15,798 bases of DNA from Clostridia bacterium. GTDB lineage: Bacteria; Bacillota; Clostridia; Christensenellales; Aristaeellaceae. Both the position numbers and the translations under genes were made by a program. Positions within the stretch are counted from its first letter, which is position 1; every line of letters begins with the position of its first letter. Location: contig CAAEUQ010000062.1 of assembly GCA_900759005.1 (NCBI GenBank), forward strand, positions 1 to 15,798, written 5' to 3'. Shown here piece after piece: positions 5,752 through 12,677 of the stretch. The notes under the pieces were generated by a model that searched no databases, was not told the origin of the DNA, and worked only from the letters and a program-made list of their open reading frames with translations.

Positions 5752-6657
5752 TTAGCTTTCGTAATGCGTGCGCTTGTCCAGGCAGAAGTTTTGAATGCAG
5801 ATCACGGTCAGCAAAACGACCAGGAGAATAACGCTGTAAGTCGAAGCCATGCCGTAATCGAAATCCGTAAACGCCTTTTTGTAGATGTAATACATCACCA
5901 TAGAGCTCGCGTTATTCGGGCCGCCGTTGGTCAAAATCGCGATCGGATCCACGACCTGCACCGCGTTCGTGATCGAAAGCGTCACGGCGAACACCGTCGT
6001 CGGCATCAGGAGCGGAAACGTGATGGCTTTGAACTTCTGCCATTCGTTCGCACCATCGAGCGTTGCAGCCTCGTAATAGGATTCGTCGATTCCTTGAAGC
6101 CCCGAGAGGTAGAACAGCATCATGTATCCCGCCTCGCGCCAGATGTAAATCGCGCCGATCGAATACAGCACCGTCTTTGAATCGCCCAGCCAGTTGTTGC
6201 CCTGAACGCCGATAAGCCTGAGAATTGCATTGATATACCCGATATCCGGCGCCATCAGATACATCCAAACCAGATAAAACCCGACCATCGGAGCGATATT
6301 CGGATAGAAGATCATCGCTCGGAACGCCGTTCTGCCGGGCGTGCGCTTATTGAGCAGATACGCAAATACCAGCCCCAGAATCAGACAGGTCGGGATCACG
6401 AGCGCGCAGAACGACAGCGTATTCGTCACCGACCGCGAAAACCCGGGATCGTTAAATGCGCGCACGTAGTTCTGAACCCCGTTGAACACCGCCGAACGGC
6501 TCGAGAGCTTCTTTTTGTAAAAGCTCAGAACGAACGTCTTCACGAACGGGTAAAAGGTAAACATCGTCATAAACAGAATCGACGGTGAAAGCAGCGCCCA
6601 CGCCTTGATCGTGTTCCGCCTGCGCCGAATCTTTCTCTGAATGCGGACTTTTTCCAT
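5752..6657 (-). CDS. Sugar ABC transporter permease, MalF/UgpA type
   Basis: This 301-residue permease pairs with the downstream MalG-type subunit. It begins with a very basic cytoplasmic tail (EKVRIQRKIRRRRN), then a first helix at about 19-43. The core holds helices near 83-103, 112-133, 163-183, 218-240 and 265-290. The EAA loop is at 196-215 (EAATLDGANEW up to the Pro of ITFPLL). The N-P-D segment YVRAFNDPGFSRSVTNT is characteristic of UgpA/LacF-like proteins. It follows the binding-protein gene after about 100 bases that contain a hairpin. A purine-rich GGAGG lies close to the ATG. Confidence 0.93.
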   Translation of the reverse strand: MEKVRIQRKIRRRRNTIKAWALLSPSILFMTMFTFYPFVKTFVLSFYKKKLSSRSAVFNGVQNYVRAFNDPGFSRSVTNTLSFCALVIPTCLILGLVFAYLLNKRTPGRTAFRAMIFYPNIAPMVGFYLVWMYLMAPDIGYINAILRLIGVQGNNWLGDSKTVLYSIGAIYIWREAGYMMLFYLSGLQGIDESYYEAATLDGANEWQKFKAITFPLLMPTTVFAVTLSITNAVQVVDPIAILTNGGPNNASSMVMYYIYKKAFTDFDYGMASTYSVILLVVLLTVICIQNFCLDKRTHYES

Positions 6658-6678
6658 GCCAGCCTCCGTTTCAGCTCC

Positions 6679-6711
6679 GCGCCGCCCAGCTCAAGCAGGG
6701 CCGGACGGCGC
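6679..6711 (-). promoter_or_regulatory. Intercistronic hairpin between binding protein and permease
   Basis: GCGCCGCCC at 6679-6687 pairs with GGG plus CGGCGC at 6698-6711, with a 5-base bulge (CCGGA). No T-run follows on the minus strand. Hairpins at this spot in sugar ABC operons commonly stabilise the upstream mRNA, giving more binding protein than permease. That role is inferred here. Confidence 0.5.
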
Positions 6712-6761
6712 GAAAGGAATTCAGATTGTGCATTGGACGATTCACGCCCGGGCTGCGCAAT

Positions 6762-8060
6762 TTACCTGTATTCCTCCAGAATGTAATCCGCTTCGCTCTG
6801 GGCGTACGCCATCGCGTCATCGATCGTGCTCTCGCCGAGGGCGACGGACGTGAACATATTCACAAACAGATCGCCGATTTCGGAGGACGCGAACACGCTG
6901 GTCTGACGATAGGCATTGTTCAGGATGTCGTACATCACCGCCGCCTGCGGAACCTCGGCGAAGTAATTCTTCATAACCTCGGTGTCCTTCGCGGAAACGC
7001 GGGAAGCGATATAGCCCGTACCGACGCTCCAGCGCGCCTGCTGTTCGGGATCGCTCATGAAGCGCATGAAGCGCCACGTCGCGTCATACTGCGCCTGAGT
7101 GGTGGAATCGCACTTGATCATGTACATATCTCCGCCGCCGCCGATCGACGCGCCTGCATCCGTGCCGTCCGCAGGCATTACGCACACGCCGTAATTGAAA
7201 TCAACGCTGTTATTGATGTTGGTCAGGTTGCCGGAGGAAACCGCAATAATCGAAACCGCGCCTTCGATGAAACTGGACGGCATGATTCCCTCGTCGATCA
7301 CGCCTTCGGGCGACGCGCCGACGTCTCTGAGTTCCAGCATAAACTCAAGCGCACGCTTGACCGCGGGCGTGTTGAAATACACCTCCGTGCCGTTGGGATT
7401 GAAAACATTGCTGCCGTCGGTGGAAGCGGTGATGCACATGGATTGCTGCGCCCATCCGGACTTGTTCGAAATCATCACGCCCCAGCGAACGGCATTGCCC
7501 GCATCGTCCTTCTTCGTCAGCTTCGCACCCATTTCGGCGAGCTCCGTCCAGGTGCGCGGCGGCGCTTCGGGATCGAGCCCCACCTCGGTGAAGTGATCCT
7601 TATTGTAATACATCGCCAAAACGCTTCTCTGGAACGGCAGCGCGTAGTGTGCTCCCTCGTAAATGCCGGATTCGAGATATGCCGGATAGAAATCGTTCAG
7701 CAGCTCGTCGCCGCCGTCCGCCTGAATGTAATCGTCCAGGCAGACCACCGCGTCCATCGAAATCAGCGTCAGCAGGCGCTGGTCGAGAATGCACAGCTGC
7801 GGCGCCTGATTGCCCTCAAGCGCGAGCGTCAGCTTGGTCATCGTGTCGGCATAGTTGCCGCAGAAAATCGCGTCCACGGTAATATCGGGATTCTGCTGTT
7901 CGAATTCGCCGACGAACTGTTCGATCATGTTCGCCGCCGCACCGCCGAGCTGTACCGGGAAGTAGAACTGAATGACCGTCTTGTCCGCCTCCGCAAACGC
8001 GCAGACGCCGCTCAATACCAGAGCGAGGATGAGAAGAACCGAGAGAACCTTGCGACTCAT
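6762..8060 (-). CDS. Extracellular sugar-binding protein (family 1 SBP)
   Basis: This 432-residue protein captures the substrate outside the cell for the ABC importer. The start at 8060 is preferred because GGAGG at 8069-8073 lies 8 bases upstream; the in-frame ATG at 8075 would place that site inside the gene. A signal peptide is clear: MSRKVLSVLLILALVLSG, then VCAFAEADK. The Cys is not in a good lipobox (SGVC), so cleavage by signal peptidase I after AFA or AEA is more likely than lipoprotein processing. The mature part shows the family pattern: IEQFVGEFEQQNPDITVDAI, then ALPFQRSVLAMYYNKDHF, then PRTWTELAEMGAKLTKKD, and WRFMRFMSDPEQQARWSVGT near the C-terminus. The substrate is probably a mono- or oligosaccharide, unspecified. 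Confidence 0.93.
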   Translation of the reverse strand: MSRKVLSVLLILALVLSGVCAFAEADKTVIQFYFPVQLGGAAANMIEQFVGEFEQQNPDITVDAIFCGNYADTMTKLTLALEGNQAPQLCILDQRLLTLISMDAVVCLDDYIQADGGDELLNDFYPAYLESGIYEGAHYALPFQRSVLAMYYNKDHFTEVGLDPEAPPRTWTELAEMGAKLTKKDDAGNAVRWGVMISNKSGWAQQSMCITASTDGSNVFNPNGTEVYFNTPAVKRALEFMLELRDVGASPEGVIDEGIMPSSFIEGAVSIIAVSSGNLTNINNSVDFNYGVCVMPADGTDAGASIGGGGDMYMIKCDSTTQAQYDATWRFMRFMSDPEQQARWSVGTGYIASRVSAKDTEVMKNYFAEVPQAAVMYDILNNAYRQTSVFASSEIGDLFVNMFTSVALGESTIDDAMAYAQSEADYILEEYR

Positions 8061-8097
8061 GTTGATAACCTCCATAATATTTTAGTTCCTATATGAA

Positions 8098-8130
8098 AGT
8101 ATATCACTTTATTCTTTGTCAATAGGTCAA
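8098..8130 (-). promoter_or_regulatory. Candidate promoter and direct repeats for the transporter operon
   Basis: On the minus strand an extended -10 (TGATATACT, hexamer at 8098-8103) lies about 38 bases before the binding-protein start. Upstream are two direct repeats, TTGACA at 8117-8122 and TTGACC at 8125-8130. TTGACA is only 13 bases from the -10, too close for a normal -35, so it may be part of an activator site. A -10 lacking a good -35, with repeats just upstream, fits an AraC-type activated promoter. Confidence 0.5.
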
Positions 8131-8151
8131 ATTATCGGCATAAAAGGTTTG

Positions 8152-9843
8152 TTATTCAGCACTTTTGGGAATTCGCATTGCAATCACCGTCCAGCCGTCC
8201 TGCGTTCGCAGCGTGCGCAGATAGCCTTCGTCGCCGTAATACGTTTTCAGCCGCTCCGAAACGTTCGCCAGTCCTATGCCTTTATGATACGCAATGCCGT
8301 CCATCGGCTTTAGGCGCTCGGATTCGCAGAAGCCCCTGCCGTTATCGCATACGCGCAGCGAAATCGCGCTCCCATGATCGCTGATTTCGATCCGGATTTT
8401 CGGCTCCGCCACGCCCGGCAGCCCGTGCGCGAATGCGTTTTCCACCAGCGGCTGAAGAATCAGGCGCGGAACCTCAAATCCGAGCAGCGCCTCGTCCACA
8501 TCCGATTCATAATCCACAGCCACCGCGCCGCGAAGGTTCTGAAGCCGCACATATTTGCTCACCAGATCCATTTCCTCTGCAACGGTGTAAAACTCCTCCT
8601 CGGTGCTCAGGCTCGAGCGCATCAGCGCGCTGAAGCTCACCACAAGATCCACAATCTCGCGCGTCCGGTTCAGCTTCGCCATCGCCTTGATGTCATTTAG
8701 AACATTATAGATGAAATGCGGTCGCATCTGCGCTTTCAGTACGTTCAGTTCCGCATTGGCAAGCAATCGCTGCTTCGCGCCGATATTCTCAATCAGCTCG
8801 CGCGTCTGAACGTTCATCTCGTTGAATCGCTCGCCCAGTGTCACGATTTCGCCAAAATCGCCGTTTTCGCGCTCGTACCGCGCGGTAAATCCGCTCGCCG
8901 GCGCGTCCAAACTTACGTCGATCAGCCGATCCAGCTGTCTGGACACGCGCTTTGAAAGCGTCTTGCCCGCGCATCCGGCAACAATCATCGCGAACACCGC
9001 AATGCAGCCCAGCCCGATAAACAGCCGCATCAGCAGCGGCCGCATGAAATTCGCGCGCACCTTTACCAGCATTTTCAGCGCGCCGCCGTCCGGATAGGCG
9101 ACATAGCCGTCCGCTTTGCCGTCCAGTATTTCCAGCGCCCATTTCTCCTTCAGCGTTACGCCCTCGCGCGCGCCGCCGCTGCGTGAATACGCCACCGTTC
9201 CGCCCTGTCCGATCAAGATTACGTCCTCCACGCGCGCGAAATTATACGCCGAAAGCATCGAGGCAAGCCGGTCGCGCGTCACATCCAGAATCACATATCC
9301 AATCGGCGCACCCTCGGAATCAAACACGCATCTGCCCACGCTGAGCGCGATGGTTTTGCCGTTGTACGCGGTATAATGCGTCGCGCGGACGCACGCGCCG
9401 TCCTCCTGAAGCGCGCGGAAAATGCCGGTTCCCGAATATGCCGGCAGCTTATAGAGATTGGGAATCGATCCCGTCGAATATCGAAACACGCCGTTTTCTG
9501 AAAGAATATGCAGCTGAAAGCCGTCGTTGCGCCCGAAAAGCAGTGCTGTAACCACCGCCCTGCCCTTTTCATCCAGCGTTCGCCGCGAAGCGACCTGCGT
9601 CTGAATCTCCGGATCGCGCGCGCAGGCGGAAACGAGCGCGTCCATGTCCATCAGCCATTGCCCAATCTCCCTGCCCGCGTTGCGCGCGCTGGTTTCCATC
9701 TCGCGCCGGTTTTCCTTTTCATACGATCCCATGACCGCGAAAATGCAGATCAGCGAAGCCAGCAGCATAGGAACGACGGAAAACAGCATAAACGACCGGA
9801 GAATCGCGCTCCCCAGCCGACCGTTTTCGCGTTTTTTCTTCAT
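8152..9843 (-). CDS. YesM-type sensor histidine kinase
   Basis: This 563-residue membrane kinase probably senses the sugar or its binding protein. The start at 9843 has GGAGGG 7 bases upstream; the frame stays open to 9972, but those extra residues come from the MITE-like element. Helix 1 is at about 15-38 and helix 2 at about 269-292, enclosing a 230-residue extracellular, Cache-like domain. HAMP follows at about 293-350. The phosphoacceptor is His376 in QMRPHFIYNVLND, a variant of the usual NPHFLYN with Arg for Asn before the Pro. The ATPase domain shows Asn469 in VENAFAHG, DNGRGF at 500-505 and GIGLANVSERL from 522. The partner is the AraC-type regulator at 4161-4907. It has its own promoter at 10033-10062. 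Confidence 0.93.
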   Translation of the reverse strand: MKKKRENGRLGSAILRSFMLFSVVPMLLASLICIFAVMGSYEKENRREMETSARNAGREIGQWLMDMDALVSACARDPEIQTQVASRRTLDEKGRAVVTALLFGRNDGFQLHILSENGVFRYSTGSIPNLYKLPAYSGTGIFRALQEDGACVRATHYTAYNGKTIALSVGRCVFDSEGAPIGYVILDVTRDRLASMLSAYNFARVEDVILIGQGGTVAYSRSGGAREGVTLKEKWALEILDGKADGYVAYPDGGALKMLVKVRANFMRPLLMRLFIGLGCIAVFAMIVAGCAGKTLSKRVSRQLDRLIDVSLDAPASGFTARYERENGDFGEIVTLGERFNEMNVQTRELIENIGAKQRLLANAELNVLKAQMRPHFIYNVLNDIKAMAKLNRTREIVDLVVSFSALMRSSLSTEEEFYTVAEEMDLVSKYVRLQNLRGAVAVDYESDVDEALLGFEVPRLILQPLVENAFAHGLPGVAEPKIRIEISDHGSAISLRVCDNGRGFCESERLKPMDGIAYHKGIGLANVSERLKTYYGDEGYLRTLRTQDGWTVIAMRIPKSAE

Positions 9844-9865
9844 ACTGCCACCCTCCGTTTCAAAA

Positions 9866-10033
9866 TTAAGGTAACACCGCACAAATGAGGTGGTCGGCTG
9901 GCGAATGGATTTTTCGTCAGATGCAAATGCAAATTTCGAAGGTTTACTGGGGGTAAATCGAGAAATTTGCATGCCGCAGATGGCGGAAAAGACATCGCCG
10001 GACGCGCCGCCGAGTTGTGCGGTGTTGCCTTAA
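9866..10033. mobile_element. MITE-like palindromic element, 168 bp
   Basis: The ends are 19-bp terminal inverted repeats: TTAAGGTAACACCGCACAA at 9866-9884 and its complement at 10015-10033, with one T/C difference. The interior is also an imperfect palindrome. ATGCAAATTTC pairs with GAAATTTGCAT near the centre, and inside that TTTAC pairs with GTAAA around TGGGG. It has no coding capacity. The TTAA at each outer end may be a target duplication (TTAA or TA) or part of the repeat. It sits 22 bases before the sensor-kinase start codon, so the transcript from the promoter at 10033-10062 would carry the whole element as a long hairpin leader. The parent transposase is not in the window. Confidence 0.8.
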
Positions 10034-10062
10034 GTGTATCGCATCCGCGCGCGTTCTGTCAA
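10033..10062 (-). promoter_or_regulatory. Promoter of the sensor-kinase gene
   Basis: On the minus strand a perfect TTGACA (10057-10062) and TACACT (10033-10038) are 18 bases apart. The -10 touches the edge of the MITE-like element. The start point would be near 10026, inside the element, giving a leader of about 180 bases. Confidence 0.6.
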
Positions 10063-10074
10063 GAATTCTTCATG

Positions 10075-10105
10075 AAAAAGGCGCCGCCGTTTTGCTGGCA
10101 GCGCC
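10075..10105 (-). terminator. Terminator of the sugar-metabolism operon
   Basis: On the minus strand GGCGCTGCC pairs with GGCGGCGCC (9 bp, one wobble) around an 8-base loop, followed by five T. It lies 7 bases past the stop of the SIS gene and separates the catabolic operon from the sensor-kinase promoter. Confidence 0.88.
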
Positions 10106-10111
10106 CTCCAT

Positions 10112-10711
10112 TTACTTTTGATTCAGCCTTTCGCCAACCGCCCCACCGGGATGGATCAGCGCAAACTGCTCGTTTTTATAGCCGGTCACTTCGATCAGCG
10201 CCGTCTGCAGCGCGTCGAAAATCACGCTCAGAACCGTCGTCGAGGTCGTTCCCTGGCTGTTATAGCGATCCGTTTCCTTGGTCACCTTCATCGGAATCAC
10301 GATATCCGCGCCCTCCGCGAGCGGCGAGGACAGGTTTTCGGTCACAGAAATGACCGTAACCTCCTTTTTTTTGCAGATATCGAGAATCGGCAAAAGCTCC
10401 TTTGTCTTTCCGCCGCGCGACGCAAACACCATTACGTCGCCCTTTTTGAGAAAGCCGGTCGCGCCGTGCACCGCCTCGGCGGGCGAAATGAACCGCGCCG
10501 GCCGCTCGATGCAGCACATCAGGTGCGCGAAATGCTGGCAGACGATGCCCGAATGGCCGCACCCCGCCGCGCCGATGCGCTCGGCTTTGGCAAGCACGTC
10601 AACCGCGCGCATGAATTCCGCTTCCGGAATGGCGTGCAGCGCCTTTTCAACCGCGTCCGCCTCGATCAGGAACGCGTCCTGCGCCGCCTGCCACGCTCTT
10701 TTTTCGTTCAT
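10112..10711 (-). CDS. SIS-domain sugar-phosphate isomerase, KpsF/GutQ-like
   Basis: This 199-residue protein is a single SIS domain, with no CBS pair as in full KpsF/GutQ. Residues of the phosphosugar site are visible: GAAGCGHSG (about 48-56), SPAEAVHG, the ASRGGKTKEL loop, where most relatives have SNSGET, and QGTTSTT. The end, FALIHPGGAVGERLNQK, matches the FARSHPGGALGRRL signature of arabinose-5-phosphate isomerases. It likely interconverts an aldose phosphate and a ketose phosphate in the cytoplasm. The ATG follows the YjbQ stop by one base (TAATATG) with only a weak ribosome binding site, so translation is probably coupled. An upstream in-frame start inside the YjbQ gene is less likely. 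It is the last gene before the terminator. Confidence 0.85.
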   Translation of the reverse strand: MNEKRAWQAAQDAFLIEADAVEKALHAIPEAEFMRAVDVLAKAERIGAAGCGHSGIVCQHFAHLMCCIERPARFISPAEAVHGATGFLKKGDVMVFASRGGKTKELLPILDICKKKEVTVISVTENLSSPLAEGADIVIPMKVTKETDRYNSQGTTSTTVLSVIFDALQTALIEVTGYKNEQFALIHPGGAVGERLNQK

Positions 10712-10712
10712 A

Positions 10713-11345
10713 TTACTTGCGCGGACGATCCTTGATCTGGAGCGTATAATGGATGTCGTCCGCCTTCTCCTCGGGCACAAACTTGTGATTGGTGTTGATC
10801 ACTTCGCCATTGTTGAACTTGCGGCTCTCGACGTCCTCGATGGTACCCATCACGGTCACGTTCAGCTGGCGGCGGCGCGCGCGGACGTGATCCCAATCGA
10901 TGAAATAGATGTGCGCGAATTCACCGGTATCGAGCTTGCCGTCCTTAATGGTGATACATTCGCTGCGGCCGAAGAACACGCTGCGGAGGTGTCCGTCGGT
11001 ATTCATGCTGGTGAAATCGCCGGGCTCGTCCACGAAGCGGCCGTACTGCGCGTGAATCGGGCCGGGATGCCGATACTGATGCTCCTCCGCGAAATCGGGG
11101 ATCATCTTGCGCATGATGTCGAGCAGATCGTGCTGCAAATACTCCAGATCGAACGAATCGATGTCGTGGGAGCATTCCTGAATCATCACGGAGCAGGTGG
11201 TGTGGTGAGAAGCGACGCAGACCGTGCCGTTCTTCACGCCGGATGCTTCAACGATCGCGTTGACCTCGGTGGTTACGTCGTGGAAAGTGGGGATCCAGCC
11301 GCGGGACTGCAGTTCGAGTTCCTTCTGTACTACTTTGAATTCCAT
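10713..11345 (-). CDS. YjbQ/UPF0047 family protein, long form
   Basis: This 210-residue protein belongs to the YjbQ (UPF0047) family, annotated as secondary thiamine-phosphate synthase from a side activity; its real role is unsettled. Family marks are ASHHTTCSVMIQEC (about 45-58), HDLLDIMRKMIPD, DGHLRSVFFGRSE, then IKDGKLDTGEFAHIYFIDWD and a basic RARRRQLNVTVMG strand. Usual members have about 140 residues. This one has an extra segment around RHPGPIHAQYGRFVDEPGD and about 40 extra C-terminal residues, so it may be a distinct subfamily. AAGGAGAG precedes the ATG. It sits between a Gfo/Idh/MocA gene and a SIS isomerase gene, which suggests work on a sugar or sugar-phosphate intermediate (inference). 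Confidence 0.85.
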   Translation of the reverse strand: MEFKVVQKELELQSRGWIPTFHDVTTEVNAIVEASGVKNGTVCVASHHTTCSVMIQECSHDIDSFDLEYLQHDLLDIMRKMIPDFAEEHQYRHPGPIHAQYGRFVDEPGDFTSMNTDGHLRSVFFGRSECITIKDGKLDTGEFAHIYFIDWDHVRARRRQLNVTVMGTIEDVESRKFNNGEVINTNHKFVPEEKADDIHYTLQIKDRPRK

Positions 11346-11361
11346 TTTTCTTCTCTCCTTT

Positions 11362-12657
11362 TTATTTCTTCTGACCTTCCAGCCACATCTGTTTCACGCG
11401 CTCGTATTCCTCAGGCGGATAGACGTAATTGCCCTCCGGCGCACACGGCAGAAGATCCTCACCGGACGCAATTGCCGGATTGGTGCACTTGACGTCGTGC
11501 CGCCATTTTTCGCGCTCCTCGGGTTTCCTCAGATCCGGAATGTCCATCGGAACGCCGCCCGCCAGAATGCTGCGATACGCCATGACGCCGACCAGACCCA
11601 TATCCACCGCGTGGTAAACATCGATCGAATACTTCTTTCCCTCTTCACGCCCCAGAATCTTCTGAATGAAATAGTGGCACGGATAGAAATCGCTGCCGCC
11701 ATGACCGGTATTGGCAAAGAACATATCGCTGTACGCCTTCAGATCCGGCGCGTACACCTCGCTCTCGCCCTTGCCGATCTCCGCGCCCTCGCGATAGACG
11801 AAGATCTTCTGCCGCCATTCCTCGCCCTCGGACAGCTTCTCCGGACAGAACAGCTCGGATTCCATGCAGCCCTTCGTTCCGTAAATGCGATACGGATGAA
11901 TGCCCGGCTCACGCTTGAGCTCGCCGTGCATACTTCTGGCGACCGCGCCGTTGTCCAGCGTGATCATCTCCACCGCGGCGCGGCGGCCCATCTTGCGTCC
12001 GCGCGGCTCGCCGACGGGATTCGCCTGCGTGGTAAATCCGGTCACGCGCACCGGACGACGGCCGGTAATGAACAGCATCGGGCCCGTCGAATGCGTGCAA
12101 TAGAACGTGGGATACCCGTTATTGCGCCAGTGATCAGGATCGCCGTAGGTAAGGTTCGGCCAATTCTTCGCACAGTCGTGCACGTATTCGCCCTCGGCGT
12201 ACATCACATCGCCGATTTCGCCGTTTTCATAGCGGTGGCGCATCGTGAAGCTGTGCGGCATATAGCAATAGTTTTCCGCATATGCGTAAACCATGCCGGT
12301 GGATTCAACGGTTTCGATCAGTTCAACCGCCTGCGCAATCGTTTCGCACGGGAGCACTTCGCTGAGCACGTGCTTACCCGCCTTCATCAGGCGAATCGCA
12401 TACGGCGCGTGCTCGGTAGCATAATTTGCGAGCACGACCGCATCCATGTCATGGTGAATAAAGTCCTCGAAATCCGTGTAGGTCGCGACGGTGGTATGAT
12501 GCTCGTCCGCAACCTTTTTCACGCTTTCGAGCAGCGGCTCATACTTATCGCAGACCGCAACCAGTTTCGCTTCCGGATGATCGGACAGCACCTTAATCAT
12601 CGTCATGCCGCGGTGCGCGCCGAATACGCCAATTTTAATCTTTTCCAATTCAGTCAC
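11362..12657 (-). CDS. Gfo/Idh/MocA family protein with altered catalytic motif
   Basis: This 431-residue protein has an N-terminal NAD(P)-binding fold (KIKIGVFGAHRG from 7, then LVAVCDKYE) and a C-terminal substrate domain. In dehydrogenases of this family an EKP motif supplies a catalytic lysine; here the position reads GKHVLSEVLPCET (96-106), so the lysine is absent. Later motifs, AENYCY, AEGEYVHD and DHWRNNGYPTFYCTHSTGPM, recall NAD-dependent GH109-type glycosidases and relatives, which use the cofactor transiently. Oxidoreductase, epimerase or glycosidase chemistry are all possible. The best frame starts with GTG at 12657, very close to a GAGG; a TTG at about 12645 is an alternative. It lies 20 bases after the isomerase gene in the same operon. 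Confidence 0.85.
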   Translation of the reverse strand: MTELEKIKIGVFGAHRGMTMIKVLSDHPEAKLVAVCDKYEPLLESVKKVADEHHTTVATYTDFEDFIHHDMDAVVLANYATEHAPYAIRLMKAGKHVLSEVLPCETIAQAVELIETVESTGMVYAYAENYCYMPHSFTMRHRYENGEIGDVMYAEGEYVHDCAKNWPNLTYGDPDHWRNNGYPTFYCTHSTGPMLFITGRRPVRVTGFTTQANPVGEPRGRKMGRRAAVEMITLDNGAVARSMHGELKREPGIHPYRIYGTKGCMESELFCPEKLSEGEEWRQKIFVYREGAEIGKGESEVYAPDLKAYSDMFFANTGHGGSDFYPCHYFIQKILGREEGKKYSIDVYHAVDMGLVGVMAYRSILAGGVPMDIPDLRKPEEREKWRHDVKCTNPAIASGEDLLPCAPEGNYVYPPEEYERVKQMWLEGQKK

Positions 12658-12677
12658 ATCCTCAGGTTTGAATCAAT

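Noticed and set aside
6726..8096. Plus-strand open frame of 456 residues opposite the binding protein
   Set aside because: It mirrors the binding-protein codon pattern; the real gene on the minus strand has a signal peptide and ribosome binding site.
8103..8122. TTGACA with TATACT as a standard promoter for the binding-protein gene
   Set aside because: The spacer is only 13 bases; an extended -10 with activator repeats explains the sequence better.
9844..9972. Extended N-terminus for the sensor kinase (43 extra residues)
   Set aside because: These residues are encoded by the MITE-like element; the ribosome binding site and first membrane helix support the start at 9843.
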